This document shows, piece after piece, positions 16,597-24,197 of a stretch of DNA of 64,000 nt; within the stretch, counting starts at the first letter, position 1, and the number at the start of each line of letters is the position of its first letter. The DNA is from Candidatus Coatesiibacteriota bacterium (GTDB lineage Bacteria; RBG-13-66-14; B26-G2; JAUVZD01), in assembly GCA_030602715.1 (NCBI GenBank), contig JAUVZD010000011.1:47961-111960 (forward strand), written 5' to 3'. Below the pieces are notes generated by a model. It saw only the letters and a list, made by a program, of their open reading frames with translations, made no database searches and was not told the DNA's origin. Made by a program: the position numbers and the translations under genes.

Positions 16597-16890
16597 ATGA
16601 AAACTCTAAACGGAATACAATCACTACTCAGTAAACATAAGCGGGAAATCGCCGAAAAATATAAAGTAAAGGATATTGGAGTATTCGGTTCCTTTGTGCA
16701 TAACAGGCAGAAGATGGGAAGCGATATTGACCTGCTGGTGGATTTTAAGGAGACAATAGATTTTTTTGAATTTCTAGAACTGGAGGAATATCTCAGCGAA
16801 CTTCTGGAGATAAAAGTGGACCTAGTAATGAAATCCACCCTCAAACCGAAAATAGGAGAACGGATACTAAGCGAGGTCATCTATGTCTGA
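16597..16890 (+). CDS. mntA: MntA-type minimal nucleotidyltransferase (antitoxin of MNT-HEPN pair)
   Basis: 97 aa. The nucleotidyltransferase signature GSFVHNRQKMGSDIDLLVDF (residues 34-53) has the required GS and DxD; a third acidic residue is in KVDLVM near residue 82. Known MntA proteins silence their HepT toxin partner by transferring AMP groups onto a Tyr near its active site. ATG at 16597 has GGGAGA upstream; an in-frame GTG-type start seven codons earlier lacks one. The stop overlaps the start of hepT by 8 bases, the usual arrangement of this toxin-antitoxin family. Confidence 0.88.
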   Translation: MKTLNGIQSLLSKHKREIAEKYKVKDIGVFGSFVHNRQKMGSDIDLLVDFKETIDFFEFLELEEYLSELLEIKVDLVMKSTLKPKIGERILSEVIYV

Positions 16891-17241
16891 TGACAGGACT
16901 AATATAGACTATGTCCGAGATATTGTGGATGAACTGCACAGAATATTGAAATTTACCAAGAAAAAATCCTACGAAAGTTTCAGCAAAGATGACAAGACCA
17001 TCTATGCGGTTATCCACTCCTTTGAGATAATCGGCGAAGCGGCTAAAAAGATACCTCAGAACATAACAGGTAAATTCCTGATATCCCCTGGAAGAGGATG
17101 TCCGGTATGAGAGACAAGTTAATCCATGAATACTTCGGGGTGGATATTAAAACTCTGTGGAAGACAATCCAGAAAAGAGTGCCGGAGACAATCCCATTAG
17201 CGGAAAAGCTGCTTCAGGAACTGGAAAGGAAAGACGATTAG
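16883..17241 (+). pseudogene. hepT: HepT-type HEPN ribonuclease toxin, frameshifted
   Basis: The first frame gives a HEPN N-terminal half with HSFEIIGEAAKKIPQNI, then runs off as ISPGRGCPV and stops at 17110. Moving to the next frame at 17077-17080 restores a perfect continuation: DIPWKRMSGMRDKLIHEYFG, VDIKTLWKTI and an end at 17241. The RX4HxY catalytic motif (RDKLIHEY) lies entirely in the second frame. Adding one C to TTCCTGAT would repair the gene, so a one-base deletion is the simplest explanation. Restored length is about 119 aa, normal for HepT. A sequencing error cannot be excluded. Confidence 0.85.
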
Positions 17242-17313
17242 AAAATTATAAATATGCTAAGAATTCACTGTATTTGAAAATTTTTTAGACCTTTCATATT
17301 TTCCCCGCTTTTT

Positions 17314-17351
17314 CAGAGCAGAAGTCGCAGGTTCGAGCCCTGTTCCGCCCA
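17314..17351 (+). repeat. Direct repeat copy 2 (attR-like partial tRNA-Val)
   Basis: Exact 38-base copy of the tRNA-Val 3' end. It lacks the acceptor and D-arm 5' half, so it is not a tRNA gene. Confidence 0.9.
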
Positions 17352-17367
17352 ATGGTTTATGTAAAAA

Positions 17368-18477
17368 ATGATCTTTAGAAAAAACATAATCGTGTTTTTT
17401 CTGGTGGGTATATCACCGCTGTTTCTATTCTGTGACTATGAAACCCAACCAAAATCACCAACCAACCCACTGGGGGCAAAGAACATAACCGCAGGCAATG
17501 GCTTAAATGAAGGACCCGTGCATTTCAGCTATGATGGTTCAATTATGTATTACACAACACAAGAATACATCTATGACCATTATACCTGGCTTTGGCAGTA
17601 TGCAGGCGACCCAGAACTCCATTTCTGGCATCTAGAATATGAGGATTATGTAACCGCTGGACAGTTCCCACATCTTTCCGCAGATAATCAATATGTGGCT
17701 TACTCTGGGATAGATTGGGGTGGCTTGTATCAAGATGTATATAAATTTGATGCCATGAATCCCGCAGAGCATACCCCCCTAACCAACCTGCCCTGGATCT
17801 ACCAAGCCTTTGCCAGATACTGGCTACATGACAGCGATTATCTTCTCTGCCTCTCAGACAAAGACCGCGCCGAACCCCACGGGCTTTCCAACCCGGAGAT
17901 ATATCTCCTGCATAAAGATGGGGATACACCCGAAAACCCCATGATTCGCCTAACCTGGACAGAGGAATACGAATGCCCACATCAACCGTTAATAAGCCCC
18001 GACGACCAATGGGTTTACTACTGGCACTATCACTGCTTCTATCCCAACGAGCACTCCGACCTGTGGAAGGTCAAAACCGACGGCAGCGGTGAAAGGTATC
18101 AGATAGATTTTCCGGACACCTATGGTGTAGTGCGTATCAATGATATATCCCCCGATGGGCGTTGGTTGGCTCTACATCGTTCTCTAGATGAAGATGAGTG
18201 GGCTACTCAGTGGCAGATCTGCTACATTCCAGTTGAGGGCGGTGAACCAAGAATGTTCTTTGAACCGGTTAGCTATTACTTCGGAAAAGTTGCTTTTGTC
18301 CCCGGCTACGACCTTATCGCCTTCGTCTCGGACTTAGACCACCCCGGCGGTGAGACGGACATCTATGTCTATCCCTTCAATCCGGATGATGAGACCGGGG
18401 CACTGGATTTTGCCGAAATGGATAGATTCCAGTTGGATTTCAATCCGTGGAACTTCTTTGGGAATATTACAATCTAA
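17368..18477 (+). CDS. Lipoprotein with TolB-like (WD40/PD40) propeller
   Basis: 369 aa. Residues 1-22 are a lipoprotein signal with lipobox LFLFC. The mature chain has repeated strand-turn units of the PD40/TolB type: GPVHFSYDGSIMYYTT, QFPHLSADNQYVAYSG, QPLISPDDQWVYYWHYH, INDISPDGRWLALHRS, GKVAFVPGYDLIAFVSD. This is a periplasmic or outer-membrane-anchored beta propeller; such proteins commonly bind other proteins or monitor envelope components, and its partner is unknown. It begins 17 bases after the tRNA-Val repeat, so it is the first chromosomal gene beyond the insert. Confidence 0.8.
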   Translation: MIFRKNIIVFFLVGISPLFLFCDYETQPKSPTNPLGAKNITAGNGLNEGPVHFSYDGSIMYYTTQEYIYDHYTWLWQYAGDPELHFWHLEYEDYVTAGQFPHLSADNQYVAYSGIDWGGLYQDVYKFDAMNPAEHTPLTNLPWIYQAFARYWLHDSDYLLCLSDKDRAEPHGLSNPEIYLLHKDGDTPENPMIRLTWTEEYECPHQPLISPDDQWVYYWHYHCFYPNEHSDLWKVKTDGSGERYQIDFPDTYGVVRINDISPDGRWLALHRSLDEDEWATQWQICYIPVEGGEPRMFFEPVSYYFGKVAFVPGYDLIAFVSDLDHPGGETDIYVYPFNPDDETGALDFAEMDRFQLDFNPWNFFGNITI

Positions 18478-18500
18478 ACACCTCCAAGCACCAGAAATTT

Positions 18501-18530
18501 ACCTCCATCCTCTTTTTTGAGGATGGAGGT
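18501..18530 (+). terminator. Intrinsic terminator of TolB-like gene
   Basis: ACCTCCATCCTC/GAGGATGGAGGT perfect 12-bp stem with a TTTTTT loop, then TTCTTATGTTT. Confidence 0.85.
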
Positions 18531-18554
18531 TTCTTATGTTTAAAAAAATATCGC

Positions 18555-18583
18555 TTGGAAGACTTTGCCTGTTGTGATAATAT
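18555..18583 (+). promoter_or_regulatory. Promoter of membrane protein gene at 18627
   Basis: TTGGAA (18555-18560) and TAATAT (18578-18583) with 17 bases between; the overlapping TGATAATAT gives an alternative -10. Confidence 0.5.
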
Positions 18584-18626
18584 CCCTACAATCATAACCA
18601 CCATTTGAAAAGCGAGGTCGGTCAAT

Positions 18627-19109
18627 ATGACCAAATCTCTCTACCTGCGCATCCTCTGTATTATCGGCTTCCTACTATTCCTTCTTGTCTTCGTCGCCCA
18701 GCTCCTGCTCATCTTCCTCCCCAACTGGAAATATACCGCCCTGCTGTGGGTGGATGTGGCTACGGAGAACATACAGGAGCTTCTCAATGTGGTCGTCTAT
18801 CTGGAGTGCTTCGTAATCGTTCCCATGATACTTATCGGCCTGGTCATGCTCTTCTTCGGCAGTTCCCGGGGGGCGTGGATGGTCCTGCAGGGCACCATCA
18901 TGGTCGCCTTCCTGGACTTCATCGTGCACCTGCTGGTGCTGGGCGGATTCCAGCACATCAATAACTGGCTCAATTTCTGGCTGGCTATGGCGCCCTACAT
19001 CATCTGGTATATCCTGATGTGGATAGAACTGGGGAGAAAGCGCCGCCTCCTGCTGGCAAGCCCCCAGGGGGTGATCTCCGCCCTGGAGGAGATGCCCAGG
19101 AGTGAGTGA
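18627..19109 (+). CDS. Four-helix integral membrane protein, unknown
   Basis: 160 aa with hydrophobic segments at about residues 9-33, 55-80, 85-108 and 115-137, ending in a short basic-acidic cytoplasmic tail (GRKRRLLLASPQ...EEMPRSE). No catalytic or binding motif is seen and no family is recognised. It stands alone between two terminators. Confidence 0.7.
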   Translation: MTKSLYLRILCIIGFLLFLLVFVAQLLLIFLPNWKYTALLWVDVATENIQELLNVVVYLECFVIVPMILIGLVMLFFGSSRGAWMVLQGTIMVAFLDFIVHLLVLGGFQHINNWLNFWLAMAPYIIWYILMWIELGRKRRLLLASPQGVISALEEMPRSE

Positions 19110-19140
19110 GGAAAATAGCCAGAAGATATAGACATTATAA

Positions 19141-19160
19141 AGCCCCCAGAGATGGGGGCT
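19141..19160. terminator. Terminator shared by convergent genes
   Basis: AGCCCCC/GGGGGCT stem with a 6-base loop; followed by TTTTCTATTG on the plus strand and by TTTATAATG on the minus strand, so it can serve both the gene ending at 19109 and the permease ending at 19211. Confidence 0.85.
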
Positions 19161-19210
19161 TTTTCTATTGTTGGCGTCTTTCGGAAAGCCTAACGGCGGA
19201 CCCCCCTTAA

Positions 19211-20158
19211 TCACACTACAAAGTTAAACAGATAGCCAGTGAGGATGATGCTGACGGTCAAGATGCCTGCGAATATCAAAATCAGGCGTGTCTTCATCAC
19301 CTGCCGTAAGATGATGAACTCCGGCAGGGAGAGGGCGGTAACCGCCATAAGGAAAGCCAGGGCGGTCCCCAGAGGGAGCCCCTTTTCCAAAAGGGCGGTC
19401 ACTATAGGTATGGCACCGGCGGCACCGGCGTAGAGGGGGACGCCCAGGAGCACCGCCGTTGGAACTCCCCAGAGGGTGGACTGTGAGGAGAAGCGCAGGA
19501 TTATATCCCCGGGGATGTATCCATGGATGAAGGCACCGACAGCGATGCCGATGACGATAAAGAGCCAGATCCTCTTGAGAATATCCCGGGTATAAGCCAC
19601 AGCATAACGAAGGCGTTCCCGCTGACTCCACTGCTTTTCTTCCACCTCACCAAAGTGAATATTACGAACATGGTCCTGCAAGAATCTATCCGGGCGCAGC
19701 CAGCCGATGACCAACCCTGAGACGACAGCCACGACAAGACCGGTACCAAGATAAATCAAAGCCACCTTCCAGCCGACAAGCGCGATTAGCAATATTAGAG
19801 CTACCTCGTTCACCATCGGGGCGCTGACCAGGAAGGAGAAGGTGACCCCCAAGGGGACGCCGGCTTCAATGAAGCCGATGAACAGCGGTATCGCAGAGCA
19901 GGTGCAGAAGGGGGTGGCTACGCCTATCCCGGCGGCGAAGATATTGCCGACGACCGGAAGTTTTTGGGAGAGGAATCGCCGCACCCTTTGCGGGGGCAGG
20001 TAACTGCGCACATAGCTGACCATAAAGATGACCACCAACATCATGAAGAAAATCTTCATGGTGTCCCAGATGAAGAAGTTCAACGCCTCCCCCAGACGGT
20101 TCTCCGGCGAAAGCCCGATCAACTCATAGACCAACCAGTCGGCGATGGGTTTGAACAA
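19211..20158 (-). CDS. Permease of the YraQ/ArsP (UPF0718) family
   Basis: 315 aa, about eight membrane helices. The family signature TPFCTCSAIPLFIGF occurs near residue 85, and a second related segment (LYAGAAGAIPIVTALLEKG) near residue 250 shows the internal duplication of these permeases. Members include ArsP, which exports trivalent organoarsenicals; the paired Cys of the FCTC motif fits soft-metal or thiol chemistry. Start is TTG preceded by AAAGGGA, 11 bases after the thioredoxin gene. It is third in an arsR-thioredoxin-permease operon, so metalloid export under ArsR control is likely but the substrate is inferred. Confidence 0.85.
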   Translation of the reverse strand: MFKPIADWLVYELIGLSPENRLGEALNFFIWDTMKIFFMMLVVIFMVSYVRSYLPPQRVRRFLSQKLPVVGNIFAAGIGVATPFCTCSAIPLFIGFIEAGVPLGVTFSFLVSAPMVNEVALILLIALVGWKVALIYLGTGLVVAVVSGLVIGWLRPDRFLQDHVRNIHFGEVEEKQWSQRERLRYAVAYTRDILKRIWLFIVIGIAVGAFIHGYIPGDIILRFSSQSTLWGVPTAVLLGVPLYAGAAGAIPIVTALLEKGLPLGTALAFLMAVTALSLPEFIILRQVMKTRLILIFAGILTVSIILTGYLFNFVV

Positions 20159-20169
20159 AATAGTTCCCT

Positions 20170-20424
20170 TTAGTCTTGGCTGGCGAGGGCGTTTACGATC
20201 AGGGTGGTCAAACGGGCTTTATCGGGCACGGTGCCGTCGGAATGGACCAGCTTCCCGTCAATAACCACACCGGGGGTCATGGGGGCGCCGTAAGAGGCAA
20301 TCTTCTTTATATCGGTGACCTTGACCACTTCGGCATCCAAAGCCATCTCGGAGACAATCTGTTTTGTGGTCTTTTCCACTTGATTGCATTTGGGACAGCC
20401 CATTCCCAGTATCTCAATCTTCAT
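20170..20424 (-). CDS. Small thioredoxin-like protein
   Basis: 84 aa with the redox motif GCPKCNQ (Cys 10 and 13), cis-Pro segment MTPGVVIDGKLV and GTVPD. This is the compact glutaredoxin-like fold called redox-active disulfide protein 2, common beside UPF0718 permeases. Cytoplasmic, no signal. Probably supplies reducing power to, or hands a thiol-bound metalloid to, the permease encoded next. Middle gene of the operon, 40 bases after arsR. A second member of the same fold is encoded at 22307. Confidence 0.88.
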   Translation of the reverse strand: MKIEILGMGCPKCNQVEKTTKQIVSEMALDAEVVKVTDIKKIASYGAPMTPGVVIDGKLVHSDGTVPDKARLTTLIVNALASQD

Positions 20425-20464
20425 AGCTAAATACCCCTTTTAAGGATAAGTGAATCGTCTCCAC

Positions 20465-20824
20465 TTAGGAAGCATCTCGCCCGGACCTGGCGGAACAGCA
20501 ACCGCTGGCAAGCCTCTCATTCAACCTCTCCCGGTCCTCAATTATGAGCTTATCTTCGGCAATTTGAGCCAGTATCGCCGATATGGTACCCATAAACTCT
20601 GCATTTGACTTATCAATAGAATAATGCACCCATCTCTCCACCCGTTTGGCGCAGACTATCCCCGCGTGGCGCAAGACCGCACAGTGGCGAGAGACCGTCG
20701 GCTGGGAGAGCCCCAGGACGGCGACCAGGTCGCAGACGCAGAGAGGTCCGTCGCTGAGCAGAGAGAGGATTCGCAGACGAGTGGGGTTGGCGCAAGCTTG
20801 AAGCATTTGGATGATTTTTTCCAT
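20465..20824 (-). CDS. arsR: ArsR family metalloid-responsive repressor
   Basis: 119 aa winged-helix protein. Seen: NPTRLRILSLLSDGPLCVCD with the CVC metal-thiolate site on helix alpha3 and the recognition helix LSQPTVSRHCAVLRHAGIV. A further Cys pair near the C-terminus (SGCCSARSG) could add ligands. Such repressors leave DNA when As(III), Sb(III) or a similar soft metal binds. Its own promoter (20886-20914) has a palindromic site CACATATGTG just downstream, so autoregulation of the arsR-thioredoxin-permease operon is expected. A truncated homologue remains at 22574-22690. Confidence 0.92.
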   Translation of the reverse strand: MEKIIQMLQACANPTRLRILSLLSDGPLCVCDLVAVLGLSQPTVSRHCAVLRHAGIVCAKRVERWVHYSIDKSNAEFMGTISAILAQIAEDKLIIEDRERLNERLASGCCSARSGRDAS

Positions 20825-20866
20825 TCTTTTTCTTGACTTTTTGAAGCATATTGGTTATGATTTCAT

Positions 20867-20914
20867 ATTCACATATGTGCATAATAGTATATCATAAAGT
20901 CCTTAGAATATCAA
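20867..20914 (-). promoter_or_regulatory. arsR promoter and ArsR operator
   Basis: Minus strand TTGATA (20914-20909), 17-base spacer, TATACT (20891-20886), then the palindrome CACATATGTG (20870-20879) inside a longer imperfect repeat TATGCACATATGTGAATA. Nearly the same operator occurs at the relic arsR (22718-22740). Confidence 0.8.
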
Positions 20915-21023
20915 GAAAAACCCATACTATAAGTAGTGGAGAGTTCTTATGAGTTAAACATCGCTATAAGCAATAAAAAACAACTGCAAACAAATTACTT
21001 TTGGAATCAAAAGGAGCTTTAAG

Positions 21024-21611
21024 ATGAAAATCAAAACAGCCTTCTCTATTATTCTTGCCGTTTTTCTCGTTGCCAGTCTCACTTATTTGATCTATAGAGA
21101 AATCGACCAGCGTAAGGAAAAATCCAATATAACCAGCAAAGACCACATTGCCAACGAACCCAATTGGGATATAAATAATGACATTATTGAAAAAGCGAGT
21201 GATAATATGTCAAATGATAATGAAGCTAACAATGACAATTCATCACAAAAACCAATAGAAAACAACTTCAAAGTGGTCACTTATTTATTTCATAAAACTC
21301 ACCGCTGTCCAAGCTGTAATACAATTGAAGATCTTACCACAAAGACCCTTAATAAATATTTTTCGGCTGAACTCCAAAAGAAGGAGCTGGAATTTATTTC
21401 TATAAATGTTGACGAACCACAGAACAGACATTACATAGAAGACTATCAGTTATTCACTATCTCCCTGGTAATTGCACTTTATGATGGTAATAGGGAGGAA
21501 AAATGGCAGAATTTGGACAAGGTGTGGGTCTATCTGAACGATCAAGAGAAATTTAGCCAGTATATTATGACCAGCATCAAAAGCTATCTTTCCGAATCAG
21601 GGATAGAATAA
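21024..21611 (+). CDS. ArsF-family thioredoxin-fold membrane-anchored protein
   Basis: 195 aa. N-terminal membrane anchor (residues 5-23), a polar Asn/Asp/Lys-rich linker to about residue 75, then a thioredoxin-like domain with YLFHKTHRCPSCNTIEDLT, the hallmark of proteins named nitrophenyl compound nitroreductase subunit ArsF. ArsF acts with ArsG in resistance to aromatic arsenicals in the described ArsEFG system; ArsE is not encoded here. AAAAGGAG precedes the ATG. The gene and the next two are AT-rich compared with the flanks, suggesting transfer. The stop abuts the ATG of the permease gene. Confidence 0.75.
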   Translation: MKIKTAFSIILAVFLVASLTYLIYREIDQRKEKSNITSKDHIANEPNWDINNDIIEKASDNMSNDNEANNDNSSQKPIENNFKVVTYLFHKTHRCPSCNTIEDLTTKTLNKYFSAELQKKELEFISINVDEPQNRHYIEDYQLFTISLVIALYDGNREEKWQNLDKVWVYLNDQEKFSQYIMTSIKSYLSESGIE

Positions 21612-22292
21612 ATGCTTCTGTTTTTTGCCACTGCTCTCTGGTTAGGAATACTAACCTCTATTAGTCCATGCCCCTTAGCCTCCAATATTGCTGCCGTCTC
21701 TTATACTTCACTACGGCTAAATAGACGCTTTCAGGCACTTTTCTATGCATTAGTCTATACTTTGGGAAGAAGTATAACTTATATAGGAATTGGCTTTCTA
21801 ATCATCAAAACCCTGATAACTATTCCTACTATCTCTCAATTCCTGCAACTATATATCAATAAGATACTGGGGTTACTATTAGTTGTGACCGGTATGCTTT
21901 TGTTGGACCTTATCAAACTTAAAATGCCCAGGCTATCTCCTTCAGAAAAAATGCAGGTCAAATTTGACCGTCTGGGTATTATCGGCTCGTTTTTCCTGGG
22001 TATTCTTTTTGCTTTGGCTTTCTGCCCGGTCTCGGCAGCTTTGTATTTTGGAAGTCTTATCCCCCTTGCTCTACAGTCCAATTCAAGAATTATAATGCCT
22101 TTATTATATGGGATAGGGACTAGTTTTCCTGTTTTGTTTTTCTCATTGGTGGTCGCTATATGGTCACAATATGCCAGTAATATATACAAGAAATTAATTA
22201 GAATAGAGTTCTATTTACGCAGGATAACCGGTGTTATATTTATTCTGGTGGGAGCTTATTACATTCTGGCTTATGTTTTTGAAATTTTTTGA
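21612..22292 (+). CDS. ArsG/CcdA-like membrane transporter
   Basis: 226 aa, six or seven membrane helices. It belongs to the CcdA/DsbD-like group and shows the ArsG-family motifs SISPCPLASNIAAVSY (residues 16-31) and AFCPVSAALYFGSLIPLAL (about residues 136-154), each with a Cys-Pro that CcdA proteins use for transmembrane thiol exchange. ArsG is described as an efflux permease for trivalent aminobenzyl arsenicals; thiol-electron transfer is the alternative. Translationally coupled to ArsF (no gap) and followed by a thioredoxin gene. Confidence 0.8.
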   Translation: MLLFFATALWLGILTSISPCPLASNIAAVSYTSLRLNRRFQALFYALVYTLGRSITYIGIGFLIIKTLITIPTISQFLQLYINKILGLLLVVTGMLLLDLIKLKMPRLSPSEKMQVKFDRLGIIGSFFLGILFALAFCPVSAALYFGSLIPLALQSNSRIIMPLLYGIGTSFPVLFFSLVVAIWSQYASNIYKKLIRIEFYLRRITGVIFILVGAYYILAYVFEIF

Positions 22293-22306
22293 GTGAGAGG
22301 AAAAAA

Positions 22307-22546
22307 ATGAAGATTACTGTTGCCGGACCAGGATGCCCACGGTGTAAACAGACAAAAGAGAATTTGATTAAAGCCTGTAAAGAGCTAGGAATAGAGGCGG
22401 AAATTGTATTTATTAACAATGTATTTGAATATATGAAAATGGGAGTCCGAACGACTCCAGCAGTTCTCATTGATAATAAGATTGTTGTATCTGGTTTTTC
22501 ACCCAGTGTGAGTCAATTGAAGAAGTTTTTATCCACCGAATTATAA
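22307..22546 (+). CDS. Small thioredoxin-like protein, second copy
   Basis: 79 aa. GCPRCKQTKEN with active Cys 10 and 13, and RTTPAVLIDNKIVVSG with the cis-Pro. Same fold as the protein at 20170-20424. ATG at 22307 chosen for the AGAGG upstream; a TTG six codons earlier is less likely. Third gene of the ArsF-ArsG operon, probably the cytoplasmic electron partner of the CcdA-like permease. Confidence 0.87.
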   Translation: MKITVAGPGCPRCKQTKENLIKACKELGIEAEIVFINNVFEYMKMGVRTTPAVLIDNKIVVSGFSPSVSQLKKFLSTEL

Positions 22547-22573
22547 TAAACCTTCCTTTCAATATGGTCTTTA

Positions 22574-22690
22574 TCCCTTCCCTCCGGCCCCCAGGTCACA
22601 GACGCAGAGAGGTCCGTCGGAAAGCAGGGCTAAGATGCGCAGCCTGGTCGCATCCGCACACGCCCGCAACATATTGACGACATTATCCAT
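22574..22690 (-). pseudogene. arsR: Truncated arsR relic
   Basis: Minus strand ATG at 22690 reads MDNVVNMLRACADATRLRIL, then ALLSDGPLCVCDL, then GAGGKG and a stop: 38 residues matching only the N-terminal third of ArsR. The recognition helix is gone, so it cannot bind DNA. The 21 bases encoding part of LSDGPLCVC are identical to those in the intact arsR at 20465-20824. Promoter and operator upstream are still intact. Confidence 0.8.
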
Positions 22691-22717
22691 AGGATAATAC
22701 CTCAGTTAATTCAGGTA

Positions 22718-22767
22718 TGCTTATATGCACATATATGAATATAACACATCACGGATAAGAAAGTCAA
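22718..22767 (-). promoter_or_regulatory. Promoter and operator of the arsR relic
   Basis: Minus strand TTGACT (22767-22762), 18-base spacer, TATATT (22743-22738), followed by CATATATGTGCATATAAG, an imperfect palindrome like the one at the intact arsR. Confidence 0.65.
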
Positions 22768-22920
22768 GGGATTTCGGGTGGATTATAAAGATAATTACCC
22801 TCAGGTTTTCACTTGATTTAACTGGCTTCCTGTGATAAATTTATAGATAAATAGTAAATGGGTGGCTACTCAACCGTCCAGGTGTCATCAATAGTTTTTA
22901 ACCTAAGGAGTGGTGGAGGT

Positions 22921-24180
22921 ATGCCGAAAAGAAAGGGAGGAATCCCTACCCTGACAAGTAAAGCGCCCACAGCCGGTCTTCTTTCGGTGATGGTCGCTTT
23001 ATTTGTTTTCTCTCTAGTGCCGACTGTTACCTGGGGACAGCCGGCTCCCAGACCCCCAACAAATCTCCAGGGAGAGGACTTCCCCCTTGATGACGGAAGA
23101 CGCATTCAACTCACCTGGGCTCTCTCCCCGGATGACAGAGAAGGGGGCTTGGTAGAGGAATACATCCTCCTGCGCAGTACCAAAGAGGAAGGACCCTACA
23201 CAGAGCTTCCCTACAGCATCCCTCTGGGTTCGGATAGCTATGTAGATTCCGGCGAGGTGGATGAAAACGGGGTAACCGTAGTGGAAGAGCCGAGAAACAA
23301 CATAAAATTCTACTACAAAATCATAGCCCTGGGAAAGGGAGGCGTGCGCAGTGAGGAATGCTTGATTGATGGGCCGGTTGTGGCTACTCGCCAGTGGTTC
23401 CACCCCGGACGAGTAAACATGCTGGTGGCAAGCATCGTCCTCTCCCTGCTCATCCTCTTCTTCATCTGGCAGGCGTCCCTGGGTAAGGAGTTGTACATCC
23501 GTCCCCTCGCCGGACTGGAAGCGGTTCAGGAAGCCATCGGTCGCGCCACCGAGATGGGAAAACCGGTGCTCTTTATCCCCGGCATTATGGACATGGATGA
23601 CATCCAGACCATCGCCGGAGTGACCATCCTGGGCCGGGTAGCTCGTATGGTAGCGGAGTATGACGCTGATATCCTGGTGCCCTGCTCCCGTTCATTGGTC
23701 ATGACCATCGCTTCGGAGGTGGTGCGGGAGGCTTACCTGGACGCCGGCCGTCCAGATGCCTTTAAGCCGGACAACATCCGCTATCTGACCGACGACCAGT
23801 TCGGATATGTCGCCGGCGTGGACGGTATTATGCTCCGTGAGCGACCGGCGGCAAACTTCTACCTGGGCACCTTCTACGCCGAATCCCTGATCCTTGCCGA
23901 GACCGGCGCCTCCGTGGGAGCCATTCAGATAGCGGGAACTGCCATGCCCAGCCAGCTTCCCTTCTTCGTCGCCGCCTGCGACTATACGCTGATAGGCGAG
24001 GAACTCTTCGCCGCCAGCGCCTATCTCTCCAAGGAGCCCAAGCAGTTGGGCAGTCTGGTGGGGCAGGACTGGGGAAAGTTAATCTTTCTCCTCTTCATCA
24101 TCATCGGCTCCATCATAGCCATCTTCAACCAGCTCAATCCGGACCTGATCAGCATCAAGTCCTGGTTTGAGATACAATAG
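22921..24180 (+). CDS. Membrane protein with FN3-like domain and DUF6754-like domain
   Basis: 419 aa. The start at 22921 has GGAGG eight bases upstream; an in-frame Met 21 codons earlier lacks one. Layout: signal or anchor helix (residues 20-40), a fibronectin-III-like domain (about 45-150, RRIQLTWALSPDD, EEYILLRSTKEEGPYTEL, KFYYKIIAL), a membrane helix (about 168-187), a soluble alpha/beta domain (about 195-380, GKPVLFIPGIMDMDDIQTIA, ILVPCSRSLVMTIASEV), and a final helix (about 393-412). The soluble domain resembles what is catalogued as DUF6754. First gene of a four-gene membrane operon; function unknown. Confidence 0.8.
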   Translation: MPKRKGGIPTLTSKAPTAGLLSVMVALFVFSLVPTVTWGQPAPRPPTNLQGEDFPLDDGRRIQLTWALSPDDREGGLVEEYILLRSTKEEGPYTELPYSIPLGSDSYVDSGEVDENGVTVVEEPRNNIKFYYKIIALGKGGVRSEECLIDGPVVATRQWFHPGRVNMLVASIVLSLLILFFIWQASLGKELYIRPLAGLEAVQEAIGRATEMGKPVLFIPGIMDMDDIQTIAGVTILGRVARMVAEYDADILVPCSRSLVMTIASEVVREAYLDAGRPDAFKPDNIRYLTDDQFGYVAGVDGIMLRERPAANFYLGTFYAESLILAETGASVGAIQIAGTAMPSQLPFFVAACDYTLIGEELFAASAYLSKEPKQLGSLVGQDWGKLIFLLFIIIGSIIAIFNQLNPDLISIKSWFEIQ

Positions 24181-24197
24181 AAGGGGGGAGGAGAAAA

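Larger units (their letters stand above)
16488..17351 (+). mobile_element. Minimal tRNA-Val-integrated element carrying MNT-HEPN genes
   Basis: 864 bases including the distal copy of the repeat, bounded on the left by intact tRNA-Val and on the right by the duplicated tRNA 3' end. It is visibly more AT-rich than the fumarase gene before it. It contains only mntA and a frameshifted hepT. No integrase is present, so it is either a remnant or was moved in trans. Confidence 0.7.

Noticed and set aside
17075..17110. Programmed frameshift in hepT
   Set aside because: No slippery heptamer or downstream structure is evident; a one-base deletion in a CCC run explains the shift more simply.
17314..17351. 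Second tRNA gene
   Set aside because: Only the 3' half is present; the acceptor 5' strand and D arm are missing.
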